Shown: positions 33,034-56,991 of the stretch, piece by piece
How the letters are laid out: the number at the start of each line of letters is the position of its first letter
Numbering within the stretch: position 1 is the stretch's first letter
NCBI RefSeq assembly: GCF_012273895.1
Contig: NC_052112.1
Location: forward strand, 6,858,102-6,922,101
Direction of reading: 5' to 3'
DNA length: 64,000 nucleotides
DNA from: Zerene cesonia
Lineage: Eukaryota; Arthropoda; Insecta; Lepidoptera; Pieridae
Notes under the pieces: generated by a model
What the model saw: the letters and a program-made list of their open reading frames with translations, nothing else
Told to the model about the DNA's origin: nothing
The model's database searches: none
Program-made: the position numbers and the translations under genes

Positions 33034-34754
33034 GTATGGTTTCCTTTGTCTACGTTATATTCTATATTATAAAGAAAGTAGTTTTAATTTTAATATATTA
33101 CTATTCATTCGTAGATTGCTTATAGCAACAATTAGGAAAATGCTACCTACAGCTTTCACACATAGTCACTGATTTTCAGGAACAGAAAATCAAATATCCC
33201 TAAAGCATATGTTGTTAATACTGTGTACAAATATTTCGTAGCAAAATCTTGTATATTTACGTGTCTGATACATTTGCATTTATCTTTCTTTATTATTGTT
33301 ATGAAGAAGAAATAAACGAGTTACCCGTTATCTTAAAAACATCTCAGAATAGAGACGTGGACGAGAGATTGAAGATGCTCTATTACTTTAGTGTCTAAAA
33401 CAATGTCAACTAGAGTTTACAAGACAAAGACTTCTTAGAACAATACGTACACCATCCGCGCTGCCATCACACACTAGATCTCAGTAGTTTAGAATACTTA
33501 ATAGATGCTAGATTAATTTATATTATGCTAGATTAATTATCATTAGTCTTAAAGTATATTTAGATAATATTGTTAATGTTCAGTCTATTTGTATTGGTAA
33601 TACTTTATTGTCACCATTTTCTTCAAGTCAACATTATGAGAGGGAGGCATGTGGATTTAGATTTGAGACGAAAAGTTTTGTATTACATAAAGACTTCAGA
33701 CGCAGCTTAGATTACGTAAGATTGCGCGTAGCTCTATATACAAACTACTCATGTATTTCCGTTCCTTTCACTTCAAAGACGCTATTCATTTGTGCAGCCC
33801 AAATTTAAGTGTACATAGAAGTTGAATAATTTTTGTACAAGCCCAGAGTATATTGCTTTATACGTATTTTAAGTTGTACATGAAAACTCGGTTATTCATC
33901 GTTTGTTGATCAATAGCAAGTCATCAGATGTTAACGACGTTTTATCGCATACACAATGAGTTTAATGCGGTAAATTTAATAAAATACTACGCTATAAATT
34001 AAAGCAACGTTTTTTAAGAAGTGTGTGTTTATCGTAAATGCTATCTATATCAGCGTTGTGAATAATTGCTAAAATTATAACATAATATTTATAACTATAT
34101 AAAAATAAAATAAAATTATAACATATATTTAGAATTATTATATTATAAATACTGTAAATACTTAAAATGTTGAGAAACCGTTCATATCTCAATGGTTTAA
34201 TTATAAATTAATCCAATAAAGTTTGACCTTTATATCAGTTGGTCTGTACCTACCAATAGTATCTATGATAAAATATTATCAGAAATTTAGTAAATGTGCA
34301 TCTAACTCCATAGAAGTATTGAAGTTAAACAAGCGTAAAGCACGATGAATAGGCCAGCTACCCGTTGACACAGTGTTGAATAAGGCACGGCCTCGTTTCC
34401 CCCTTTCAGTTCCTACAGTATGCTTACAGGTATAGATGTATAGAGTAACTATAGACCCCAATCAGCAAGCATCTTTCAATCTCGAAAATTACCTGTTGCA
34501 TTTGAAAGTAAAACTACACTAACATTCTATTTCATTTTTAAATAGACTTTCATTAGGAATTATTATTTTATTTTCACTCGCACGTTGTAGAACTTCGATC
34601 GAAAGAGTTTAGAGGATAAGGGCTTCTTTCGTAAACCATACCATAGTACATAAATTGATCACCTCATAGAATTGATTAAATTCAAAAGTATATGAACAAA
34701 TCAAAAAAAATCCGTACCGGGATCAGATGGACCAGTGGAGGTAATCACGCCTCT
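33034..34754. other. Non-coding stretch before the MEERPP exon
   Basis: AT-rich sequence without a supported exon, RNA or repeat. Confidence 0.4.
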
Positions 34755-34859
34755 ATGCAAAACACGGCAATTGCGCTGCTGGAGACAGCGTCGGCGTACG
34801 AGAGGGCGGCGCTGGCATGTGAGCACCTGGAAGCGGGCGAGCGCGGCGGGTTCCGGTGA
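34755..34859 (+). CDS. Upstream open frame in the channel leader, in frame with the main ATG
   Basis: A 34-codon frame (MQNTAIALLETASAYER...GGFR) ends at TGA 34857-34859 and lies in the same frame as the main ATG at 34881, with 21 bases between. Its codon use (GCG, CTG, GAG, GGC) resembles a real coding exon. It may be an upstream ORF, an N-terminal extension reached by UGA readthrough, or an exon whose CG|GTGAGA site (34855|34856) is used as a donor. Confidence 0.35.
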   Translation: MQNTAIALLETASAYERAALACEHLEAGERGGFR

Positions 34860-34880
34860 GAACGTTGGCGCGGCAGCGGC

Positions 34881-46940
<12,060 letters not shown>

Positions 46941-49900
46941 TAAAATGTAATATTCGACTCAAAAACATAAGATCAATATAGTACAGAATATCTGCTGTGA
47001 AATAACAGTGTTTCGAAATTTATCGGTGAACGTATTGGGTGTTTATTTTCTCTTGGAAGAATTTAAGTGCTAATAATGTTATTCGATACTCTTAAAGTTA
47101 TTGATACGAGGCAATTCTAAAAATCATTTTGATTATTGCTTTCCGTTATTTTTTAAACGATTTAAATCATTACAATAATTTATTTAAGTGTCTATTATTA
47201 AGTTTAGATCTCAGCCGTGCAGAAATAAGTATGTATATAAGACTGAGGCACTACGTAAATCCGTGAACTGTATTTCCAGAAGAGAGTAAACGATAAACGC
47301 TTTGTACCCGTCCTTGCTCCTTGCCTTTACATTGTAGCTAGGTAATAACGAACACTACTTTGGTCAAATTTGAAATGCTCCTTGTGGAAGTGCGTTTATG
47401 AAACTTGACATAATTAGATATAAATATCATGCTGAATTCAATATCGCATAAAATTATAGGCGTTTAATTATAATATTTTCGACTTTATGTACCCAAACTT
47501 TGACTGAGAAATATTTACTTATTGATATTATTTTATAATCAGGCATTAATAATGGTTAAATACTTAAATTGAACGTTACGATGGTGGCCACATCAATTTG
47601 TACTAAATGTTATGTATATAAGCGAAATACCGGTGTCATGATGTTAAAAGCTAAGTTATGGCTCAAAAGTTTATCCTTATGAGGTTATGAGTAATACTAG
47701 TTAAGAAGACATTTCGCCAATAATAATATAATATCATTATAAGCAATGTTAAGGCCAACCATTATATTAAAATAAGATCGCGATTACGATACTACTCACA
47801 TAAATAATATGACTAATATATTATGTCGGTGTGCAAGTGTCATGATTCAAATACTACATTTAAATGCTTACGTGTATGTGTTTATGTTGTTAGTAAATAC
47901 ACACATATGGTATGTATGCATACCTATTATTATAAAAGTATGTAACTATAATGAGCTTTCTTGTTATCACTATTCACTATTCTTGGTTACAAGAATAATA
48001 AAAAAGATCAATAATTCTCAAAGATGTGTCTGTGAAATCTGTTAAATTTTCATAGAGTATATATGTATTTCCATGGTGTGAATGATAAATATTTATTTCA
48101 ATTTTACATTCATTCATTTCTTTTATATTGTATCTCGTCAGTATTTAAGAACTTTAATTATTTTTCTATGTCGTCAATATATGTTTACATAAAGTTGAAT
48201 TTTTCTATATGTAATACTATTTATTTAAAGTATTGCAGGAGTGGAAGAATAAGAATCATTCTGCTAGATAGTCATGCATGAAAATGCCTAAGTATGCCTT
48301 CGCTGGTCAATCACGAAAGGGATAATTGAGTTCATCGTATATATTACATAGTGCGGGTGTCTAACTGGGGTCAACGACTGATCGTAGGAGATATTGTATA
48401 ATATTAAATTGATATTTCAATGCATAATACAATTAATAAGATAACATTGACGAACCATCACATAATAACATTGTATTCTCCTTTGATATTTGTGCCTTTT
48501 TTTTGGGATAGTTTGCTTAGAAACAAATCATTAGTATATTATTATGCAGTGGTTTAAAATTTAGTTAGAATTAACATCACCGCACATTCTAACTTTACTT
48601 ATAATAAATACTTTGTTCGCATCGTTACTTGTAGATAATATAAGTAGGTATAGTTTTGTAAGTTGGTCAATTGTGAAATGTAGGTAGTGTTACACTTTGC
48701 CTCGAAACTACATAATATTACAATTCGCTACTTCGCTGTAAAAAATCTATAAAATATTGTTCGCCAAGCACATAGATATGCCTCCATACATGTTTTGCTT
48801 TGATAGTAGTAGCAATTATTGATTAAGAATCTTATATTAAGTCAAACACATTTTATCGAATCATGTTTGGTATCTATATTTTATTTATTAAATAAGTTTA
48901 ATAGTTTTAAATATTTCTTACGAGAAGCTTTACAAAACAGCATTTTTATTACTTTACCACAAAGCTTTACCGATAATCCTAGTAAATACTTTAGTATCCA
49001 ATAAGAAAAATTTTTATTTGGACATTTATGAAGCTTTAATACACAATAATAAGTAAAAATACATTGAAGATAAGATCTATACTCTATAAACAAAAAGTAC
49101 CTAACTATGAACCGGGCAAAATTGATTTTTTCTCCAGAATGACTTCTGGAAGTATTTATGAATCTTTCTTTTTATTGAACCATAAGCAATTTCATAAAAA
49201 CAAAACATGTTTGTAATAAACTTAATATACAGCAAATGTTAACCAATTCACTGTCATGTATAGATAGTTAATGTAATTGTTCAAAATTCTTAAAAAATAT
49301 GCTTCCGAGTACTTTTATTATTCTTATTCTGTTACCCATCTCTTATAAATAAATAATTTTTATGTGTTGAAAATACATTACCTAATCATAATCATCATTC
49401 AGCCATCATGCGCAAACTCTTGCGTTCGCGCTTATGAGCACAGGGTGTTTTAATTTATTGTTTTAGTAGTATTATTAAATTATAGAATAATTGTTACATT
49501 GAATAAAATACTTAAGATTAAATATATAAAGCCTATCTAATAATTGATTGGAAAGCACATTTTTTTAAGATTTATGACGATCTCCTAAGATGTTTTTCTT
49601 CAATGTACGTAGTATTCATATTCTATGGTTATATTGTATTACTTGTTTAAGAATCTCAACGTACAAAACGATATAGACCGTTTGTATATTTGTGAATAAT
49701 TTGTAATAAGTATTATACGCTAATGTATTGTTTCGTAGATATAATCTACTTTTAAAATTTTCAAGCATATTACATGAATAAACATTTTATCTTTCAGAAT
49801 TTTATGAAATATGTTGTTACTGACGTTATTTTTAATTATTTTTACATATCATTTAATGTAAGCTATTTTATTGATCTTTGTGTATTTTTAAGAATAAGAT

Positions 49901-51942
49901 ATTTTACTTTATTATGTTTTAAAAGCAAACGCTAAATTTATAAATTGGAAATGAGAAGTGAATAAAGCAGAAAAGCAATTAGTTGGATGCATCTTTCTCA
50001 AAATTAATTTGTAACCAATGAATATAAATTATGAGTCACATATTACTAACTCTTCGCGTTTTAAGCCTTGAATTAAATAATCTCACAGTTACATTGTTCT
50101 AGTGTACTATGTATATTGATAAATTTAGTGTTTTATATTTTAAACATTGCGCAAAGTTAAGTGTGCATAATAATTATAATAAAATTAGTAATTTTGTCTG
50201 TGATCGAAATTTTATAATGTTAAGCTGAAAATAAGCGCACTTAAATATATCCTTTATTCATACATTCTGACGATTAATACATTGTTTTAATTTGCTGCTG
50301 TATACAAATCGGAATCAATAGATTTGAACTATGCAATATATAGCATTTCTCTATAAATTACAAGGGTTCATTTTAACATAAAATAACAGGTCATGTTAGG
50401 AATATAAGGTCAAAAAATTTTCAATGCAGAAAGTTCAACGAAGAAAAATTCCGCTTAAAAATGTCCTTGAAAGAGCTTCTAAAATTTTCAACTTATTATT
50501 TATTTCCTCTGAATTTAATTAATTAAACATGCATCCTTATTGGTGATTTAAACATTTAAATATTATACAGAAAAATGTTTTTATTTAAATTATTTCTACA
50601 TTGTGTAATAAAATATATATTGAGCTTATTAATTGTTCTACAGAATGTATGAATTCTTGGAAGCTATGTATATATTATTATATTTAGTATTTAATTTGTT
50701 TCTCTTCTCGACTACCTATCTACACGCGCCATGTACGTTTTGTTACACAAAATGTTAATCTAAAGCATGTTGCGTGTTTAGGAGTGACTCTATTCAAGTC
50801 CAATTTATACGAGGCAAAAGTAGATGTATACTCTTATGATTAGTCCCACATTGTTAATTAGTTAGTCCCTATATAAAATCTTAACAGAATTTGGTAATAC
50901 TCATTCAGATAGTTAAAACATTAGATTTATAGAGCTTGCTTTATAATGTAGAGATTATTACGGTAACGCGATGTTTTAACAGTATATTGTACAAATATAC
51001 TGCTGCTTTAGTTTCGCCGACTTTGAAATGCATTGTTGAACTGACATCATATTGACAGAAGTTGTTGGTAATCTGTAGTAGAATAAACCAACCAATTATT
51101 TGGCTAAATTAAATGTATATAATAAAACGAGAGAAGCGTTGCTATAATAATTCTACATATATAGCTTGTGAAAAATTTTATAGAACATTAAAGGCATATA
51201 AAACGATTTCTAAATCGACGCTTGCTTCGCAATCAGTTTTAGAGTTAGTGTTTGTAAGTTTCCCCTAGGTCGTAAATAATTACAACGATTGCATTCAATT
51301 GAACGTTTTGTTTTTCTCATTCAGCTTTATAAGCAATAAATTGACGGCTTTATAAGTAATTTTTATACAACAATAAGAATAGGAATTTGTTCGTTATTGT
51401 TAACAAAGTGAACGAACGGTAAATGATGTAAAATACGCGTCATTTGTAATTAAACAAAGCACATTAGCCCTACTAATATAGTTAATGAAATTTTGAGCAG
51501 CGCAAACTCTCGTTGAATACCTAAATAAATTCTGTGAAATAAAATATCACGCACATGCGAATTTTTCTTTTATTTTCATTCCCACATTCCCTTTAGGCAT
51601 TTTCATTTCATTTCATCTATTGACCGTCAAAATATAATGGTATATTTTCAGTATGACTTAGGGTGTATTTCGACATGCACTGCGACCCTTGTACAATGCT
51701 CTCATTATTGAAAAAATATCTATAAAGAATAAGATAATACATACATAATAATACTGAAGTTGTCATATAAAATGTGGCGAGTAAGTACTTCTTTTAATAT
51801 TTCCTATTCACAATAATTATTTTAATTATCTTAAATAATTTATGTTTCTGTTCTTTAACATGAATATACTGTAACCGAAAATAATATTATTTTATATTCT
51901 AAACAAGTTCAGGTTTGATTATTTAGTTATATTATGAGTCCG

Positions 51943-51980
51943 GTCAAATAAGACATGGACCCTATTATGTCTTATTTGAC
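51943..51980. repeat. Perfect 14-bp inverted repeat with 10-base loop
   Basis: Arms 51943-51956 and 51967-51980 pair fully. No T-run or other signal tells what it does. Confidence 0.7.
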
Positions 51981-52119
51981 AATAATTCCCACCCTGTGCG
52001 AATAATTATAAGCTACCACAATTTTTTTCTTTTGATTTGATTTGATTTCTTGCATATCACTATAATTACTCTTTAATTATAGTGTCTATGATTAAGACTA
52101 TGGTTTGTTGTTTAAAACT

Positions 52120-52187
52120 GACATTGACTTTTGCTTAAAGGTCTCGTAACCAAGCCATTAAATCTTAAAAAAAAGACATTGACTTTT
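52120..52187 (+). mobile_element. Short retroposed fragment with A-tail and 13-bp target duplication
   Basis: A 42-base insert (52133-52174) ending in AAAAAAAA is flanked on both sides by the 13-bp direct repeat GACATTGACTTTT (52120-52132 and 52175-52187). This is the signature of target-primed reverse transcription of a very short, 5'-truncated SINE-like RNA. Its first 27 bases recur exactly in reverse orientation at 55847-55873. Confidence 0.7.
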
Positions 52188-52468
52188 GAGTGTCAAATGT
52201 CAAGATGATTTTTATATAGAACACATGTTTATTGTTTATAGTTTACACCAACGCCATACTGTATTTAACGTGTTGAATTTACAATTTTTATTTTTTTAAC
52301 ATATATTGTCATTCTGTCACGAAATAAGGATTTGTGAAGATAAAGCATTTAAATGTATTTATAAATTATTTGTGTATCGTAATAACCTCCAAATAATACT
52401 TTTCCCAAAGTTGGAAACATACTTCACAAGCATAACAAAATTGATGATGCAAATATTTATTTAAAAAT

Positions 52469-52819
52469 ATGGAACCTAAGAGAAGTATTGTAAAGTGCTA
52501 TAAATGTAGGAATGTGCTAGTTGATGATCTGCAAACTTCATCTAGTCCCGAGTGTATTTCCGATGGTAATTGCAATAGTTATGATGTGAAAAATTTTATA
52601 TACATATTGGAAGACAAACTGCCAGACTGGATTAAAAATAAAGTTGAAGATGAACAATGGACAAAAGGGAAATTGCATTGCAGTAACTGTGGTTGTAAAG
52701 TTGGTTCATTCGATTTTGTTTCAGGTAGAAAGTGTGAATGTGGGAACTCTGTATTACCACCTGTACATTTTGTAACTAGTCAAGTTGACATTCCTCTTGC
52801 AACTATATTACATAAATAA
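52469..52819 (+). CDS. Zinc-binding protein like the RNF180 N-terminus, without RING
   Basis: A single-exon 116-aa protein. Cys pairs C10/C13, C71/C74 and C89/C91 suggest a zinc-binding fold. The part with LPDWI, then QW-GKL-C--C, then G-F-FVSGRKCECG follows the order seen in the N-terminal part of vertebrate RNF180 and, more loosely, the C-terminal zinc domain of DUSP12/Yvh1. RNF180 proper is a membrane-anchored E3 ubiquitin ligase with a RING and a C-terminal helix; both are missing here, and the stop codon is followed by polyadenylation signals, so the short form looks intact, not truncated. It may bind the same partners without ligase activity. It converges with bystin, stops 139 bases apart. 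Start chosen as the first ATG of the frame. Confidence 0.75.
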   Translation: MEPKRSIVKCYKCRNVLVDDLQTSSSPECISDGNCNSYDVKNFIYILEDKLPDWIKNKVEDEQWTKGKLHCSNCGCKVGSFDFVSGRKCECGNSVLPPVHFVTSQVDIPLATILHK

Positions 52820-52900
52820 ATGAATGCCTTTTTACACTTTAAGATATAAAAATGTATTTCTTTTCGCACTTTTATCCATGTAAAACTAGGATAGTGAGTT

Positions 52901-52910
52901 AATAAATAAA
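52901..52910 (+). terminator. Polyadenylation signals of the RNF180-like gene
   Basis: Two overlapping AATAAA hexamers about 80 bases after the stop codon at 52819. Confidence 0.6.
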
Positions 52911-52957
52911 ATAAAAAGTGTACAACAACATATATTTAGTATTTGCTTAAAATAATT

Positions 52958-52963
52958 TTTATT
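52958..52963 (-). terminator. AATAAA overlapping the bystin stop codon
   Basis: The last sense codon and stop read GAATAA followed by A, so the hexamer AATAAA spans the stop on the minus strand. If used, the 3' UTR would be very short. Confidence 0.35.
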
Positions 52964-55734
52964 CAACCACCATACAACTTGGTACAGCTTCATTAACTTC
53001 AATATCCCTGCATTTGGCAGCATGCAGTTCTCTTCTTATCTATAACAATAAAATTAACAACATACATATCATATCTATACTACTTATTTTTATTATGATT
53101 TAACTTAGATTTTAAGTACCAAGTACATGCACAGTAACTATACTGATTGCATAATTCATTCAAAATAAATATCACAACAAAATTCAACTTTGTCCCCATT
53201 AATAACAATTTTTTTTGTGACTGTGTAAAAAACTTTTGTTCACACTATCTGTTAAGAAATTTGTCCAGAATTTAGCTTAGTGACATGCATATATGAACCC
53301 GAATGCATATCTGAATTCAGATTCCAAATTCAAAATTGGATATTCCCATAGAACCAGGTATTATATAACTGCCATTTTTTATTTCTAAATTCAAACAGGC
53401 ATTCTGGCTGTGATAGGCAAGCCTAACAAGGCGTATTTTCGATTACACATAATATGTACCTCAGGTGTAATAGTAGGGTGTGATTGTTTCCGCAACAGTT
53501 CTAGAAGAGCATCACGCTGCTCTGTTGATATATCTGCCTTGTATCTTTGAACAAATGTAAGTAATGCTTGATGCCACAACACAGGCAATGTTCTATGATC
53601 ATTGTTAAATCTGCAAGATAAAGAGATACATTTAATAGGAGATAGAAATACTCTAATTGTAGTAATTTTAAATTCTACAGTACCTTAAGAAGTGGAATAC
53701 TACAGAATCAACCACTCGATATGGTAAAGCATACTTCTTATCAAATAGAATCCTTAGGAATATTGAACTTGCACCAGTGTAGTCCATTTCAGCTATTTTT
53801 AACATAGCTGCACTTGAATGTAATACAGGAACAGAATTTCGTGCCAATACTGAGCCTACTATAATTGCTTCTCGCAAAGTACAATCACCAGCCTACAAAA
53901 AATATATAACATGTATAATTTGTCTCTTCTCTATGAAATTCTTATCTTAGTGTTGTGAAAAAACAACATTTTAATGCATAAATATTGTTTTATACATACA
54001 AGTATATTGGAAAAAATTATTATGAATTTTGAAAAAATCTTATTCATGCTTACTTCCAACAAGGGTAACAGAATGCCCTTCATAAATGCTCCAGGCTTGA
54101 AGAGAGCTTTCCTAAGAGCCTGATATAAATGGAAATTTAATCTCTTATACTCAGCCAAATCATCTCTCACTCTAGGCAACAATACTAAATTGTAAAACCT
54201 TTGAGCCATTTTTTCCTTAAGATTTGATGCAAATATTCTTGTAGCCTGCAAAAATTAAGTACAATAAAAATTTAAATACAAACATGTGCATCACAACCAT
54301 CGTAAAAAAATAAGAATAGTGATTTAATCTAAATTAAGTAGATGCTTGAAGTTAAGAGTTGTGGTGAATCTATACAAATTTTAAAGCTGAAGAGTGTTTG
54401 TTTGTTTTAACAATGTTTTATTTGTTTAAATGTTTTAATAATTTCAGGAAATACTAGACCAATTTCAAAAACTCTTTGACCATTGCATATGTTCAATGTG
54501 CACCATAGACATGTATCATGGGAGAAGCCAGGGCAAACTGTTAATATAATATGTAGTCAAAGATACCTGATACATAGCAGCTGCAGACCATGTTGTTGGT
54601 TCAGTAAGATATAGAATCTGCTCCCAATTTTGCAAGTGAGGGATCATTTTGAATGCTTTTGGCAGTTTTCCTGATCTATATTTCTGTAAAACATCTCTAA
54701 CTCCTTGATACATTGTTTTTATCCTAAAAGCAATAAAATATTTTGAATATTTAGCAAATCTTTAAAAATATATACATATAATGCAGCTAATGTATGTGAG
54801 CATAATAACATATAGCAATTAAAAACTTTTTAAGGGATTTTAAACGCGATTTATTCATTATATTATTAACCTGACGTTTCGAACACTTTACAATGACAAC
54901 GGGAAGACTCCCCGTGACCACGCTCGGTGTAAAGTTAATAATATAATGAATAAATCGCGTTTAAAATTCGTTAAAAAGTTTTTAATTTCTAAATGTATAA
55001 TACTCGTGTAAAATCAAACACAAGAAAATACTATAATAACATATGTTTATAGTTCCTTTACCTAGGATCAATGTTTTGTAATTTGAGGGTTTCTACATCT
55101 GAAAATTGTGTTTGAAGTTCAGTGTGTTTGTCAGTTATTTTGTCCTTGATAATATCCGCTAATGTCCTAGTCCTTTCTGGGTTAGCTGACATAAACATTT
55201 TAATTGCCTCTTCATCTTCTTCATTAATTTCAATATTATCATAATATGTATCTGGTTCAAGTTCATCTTGATCTGATTGCTCATCGTTATCAGAATTGGA
55301 ATCTATGAGAAAAACATTTTATTAAAAGTTGAGTTAGTGTACGAATAATTAAGGAAAGTTCACACAACTACCATAATTACCATTTATAGTTAGAGGAATT
55401 GTGTTTTTAGTAGAAGATGAAGCAATGCCAGTTCCAAACTCAGCCTGTTGCCGCCGAGCGGCTTTCAAGATTTTTTTGGATAAGTCTGCGTTGACGAACT
55501 ATAAATTAAAATAATAATGTAAAAACTGTTTTCAATTAACTTTCTCTTTAATGACTTTATTTAAACTTTTTTGCAGTTTGTTATGACAATTTTACTTACT
55601 TCTTCGTCCTCATCGTGTCTATTTTTTTCTTTGATTCTGTTTTTCAATTTAACTGAATTAGTCGCTTCTATTTGATCAGCAAGGGCTATATTTTGACCTA
55701 CTTGTGAGGGCTTCAGTTTTTTTGCTTTTCCCAT
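52959..55734 (-). CDS. bysl: Bystin, small ribosomal subunit biogenesis factor, complete, 8 exons
   Basis: The orthologue of yeast Enp1, needed in the nucleolus and in pre-40S export for 18S rRNA maturation. Exons: 55600-55734, 55372-55498, 55062-55302, 54567-54723, 54054-54245, 53684-53892, 53460-53610, 52959-53039; 1293 nt, 430 aa, against about 437 in human. It opens MGKAKKLKP and has a Lys-rich, charged N-terminal third with an acidic patch in exon 3, then the helical bystin domain. Characteristic pieces include [15 protein letters not shown] (exon 4), [19 protein letters not shown] (exon 5), [16 protein letters not shown] (exons 6-7) and the terminal IRREL. All introns are GT-AG and short, except one that carries a 219-bp hairpin element (54814-55032). 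Confidence 0.97.
54814..55032 (+). mobile_element. 219-bp hairpin element, copy 1, in a bystin intron
   Basis: Inverted arms of about 53 bp (each containing TTTAAACGCGATTTATTCA or its complement) enclose a GC-richer centre (54880-54930), followed by a 45-bp single tail ending CAAACACAAGAAAATA. The whole is flanked by a perfect 12-bp direct repeat ATAATAACATAT (54802-54813 and 55033-55044). A non-autonomous element; superfamily unclear. Confidence 0.8.
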
Positions 55735-55846
55735 GTTTACAAATCAAATAATTTACATCAATTAAACATTGAACAGATTTCCACACGTGCCCACATTTAA
55801 AATATTTGAAATGACAGATGTCATATTGTTTTTTTTTTAAAACTTC

Positions 55847-55873
55847 AATGGCTTGGTTACGAGACCTTTAAGC
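55847..55873 (-). mobile_element. Reverse-oriented relative of the retroposed fragment at 52133
   Basis: Read on the minus strand, 27 bases are identical to 52133-52159 and are again followed by an A-rich run (poly-T on the plus strand, 55829-55842). A possible short flanking duplication TATGACA is visible. It lies about 115 bases upstream of the bystin start. Confidence 0.6.
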
Positions 55874-56189
55874 CAAGTCTTATTTTTGATATCAAAATTT
55901 TTGTCATAAATTCAGAACATAACATTGACATTACATATTATTTATTAAAATGTTTATTGCAATAAGTTTGTTTGCCAGTGTTAAGTTTTAAAAGGTTCTT
56001 ACGGAAACATACCTAATAATTTTATACAATTATAAAAGATTTAAGCAGTCGTATGTTCAGAGGAGCAGTGCGTATTAATATAAAACACACAACATTGAAT
56101 CATGCAAATCTTATTAATGTACAAAATCTATGAATGAAACAAAAAGTAAGACAACTTTTATGTAATATTCCTATACTATAATCAGTAAA

Positions 56190-56470
56190 ATAATTGTATG
56201 TGGTAGTCAAGCACGCTTCGGCACGAATTGGGCCAGCTCGCACCAGGTAAGTACCACACCCCCACAGAAGACCGGCGTGAAATAGCATTCTGCTGTGTTT
56301 CGTTCGGTGAGTGGAGGAGCCGGAGGNNNNNNNNNNNNNNNNNNNNNNNNNNNNNNNNNNNNNNNNNNNNNNNNNNNNNNNNNNNNNNNNNNNNNNNNNN
56401 NNNNNNNNNNNNNNNNNNNNNNNNNNCTAAAGAAAATCGATCAGTGAAACGTATGTACATCATCTGCCCC
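56190..56470 (+). repeat. Copy of the 'gggccagct' dispersed repeat, interrupted by the assembly gap
   Basis: The left part ('cgaattgggccagctcgc', 'aagaccggcgtgaaatag') aligns with 19770-19830. The run of N interrupts the element and flanking sequence resumes at 56427. Repeats of this kind often break assemblies. Confidence 0.6.
56327..56426. other. Assembly gap of exactly 100 N
   Basis: A run of 100 N, a conventional placeholder length, so true distance is unknown. It lies in the intergenic DNA between bystin and the group 7 allergen-like gene. Confidence 0.98.
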
Positions 56471-56756
56471 ATACCCCACTAGGGGACACGGGACTTCACT
56501 TATCATTTACTGTAATTTTTTGAGGGACGATAATGCAGAGCGGATTTTGACTATGAATCATATTTTGTTTAGGCAAAGTAGGCTAAAAATCTCGTAGGCG
56601 CCTTATAACTTATCATTGAACATTGAAACTCGCAATAATTTGGTTAGTTGTTTATTTTCAAAACGAACCGAAATTGGTATAATGTATAAATAACAACAGA
56701 AAATGACATTATGGAGTTAGTTTTAATAATTAATAAAAAAATGCATTACTTAATTT

Positions 56757-56975
56757 AGAAATTAAAAACTTTTTAACGGATTTTAAACGCGATTTATTCA
56801 TTATATTATTAACCTGACATTTCGAACACTTTACAACGACAACGGGGAGACTCCCCGTGACCACGCTCGATGTAAAGTTAATAATATAATGAATAAATCG
56901 CGTTTAAAATCCGTTAAAAAGTTTTTAATTTCTAAATATATCATACTCGCGTAAAATCAAACACAAGAAAATAAT
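56757..56975 (+). mobile_element. 219-bp hairpin element, copy 2, abutting a gene's 3' end
   Basis: Same structure and same length as the copy at 54814-55032, with essentially perfect arms. Flanked by 12-bp repeats differing at one base (ATTACTTAATTT at 56745-56756 and ATTACATAATTT at 56976-56987). The right duplication ends four bases beyond the stop codon (56992) of the minus-strand gene next door. An arm supplies an AATAAA for that strand (56793-56798). Confidence 0.8.
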
Positions 56976-56991
56976 ATTACATAATTTGTAT

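Larger units (their letters stand above)
46941..52468. other. Intergenic region, possibly including a long 3' UTR of the channel
   Basis: 5.5 kb of AT-rich DNA. All open frames are short and AT-driven. It holds a 14-bp-arm hairpin (51943-51980), a smaller one (about 52058-52084) and a retroposed fragment (52120-52187). Insect channel genes often have long 3' UTRs, so part may be transcribed. Confidence 0.5.

Noticed and set aside
52133..55873. Transposon with 27-bp terminal inverted repeats carrying two genes
   Set aside because: The left copy has its own A-tail and its own 13-bp target duplication, so the two copies are separate short insertions, not ends of one 3.7-kb element.
56182..56482. 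Frames crossing the run of N
   Set aside because: Their length depends on unknown bases in a 100-N gap inside a repeat.
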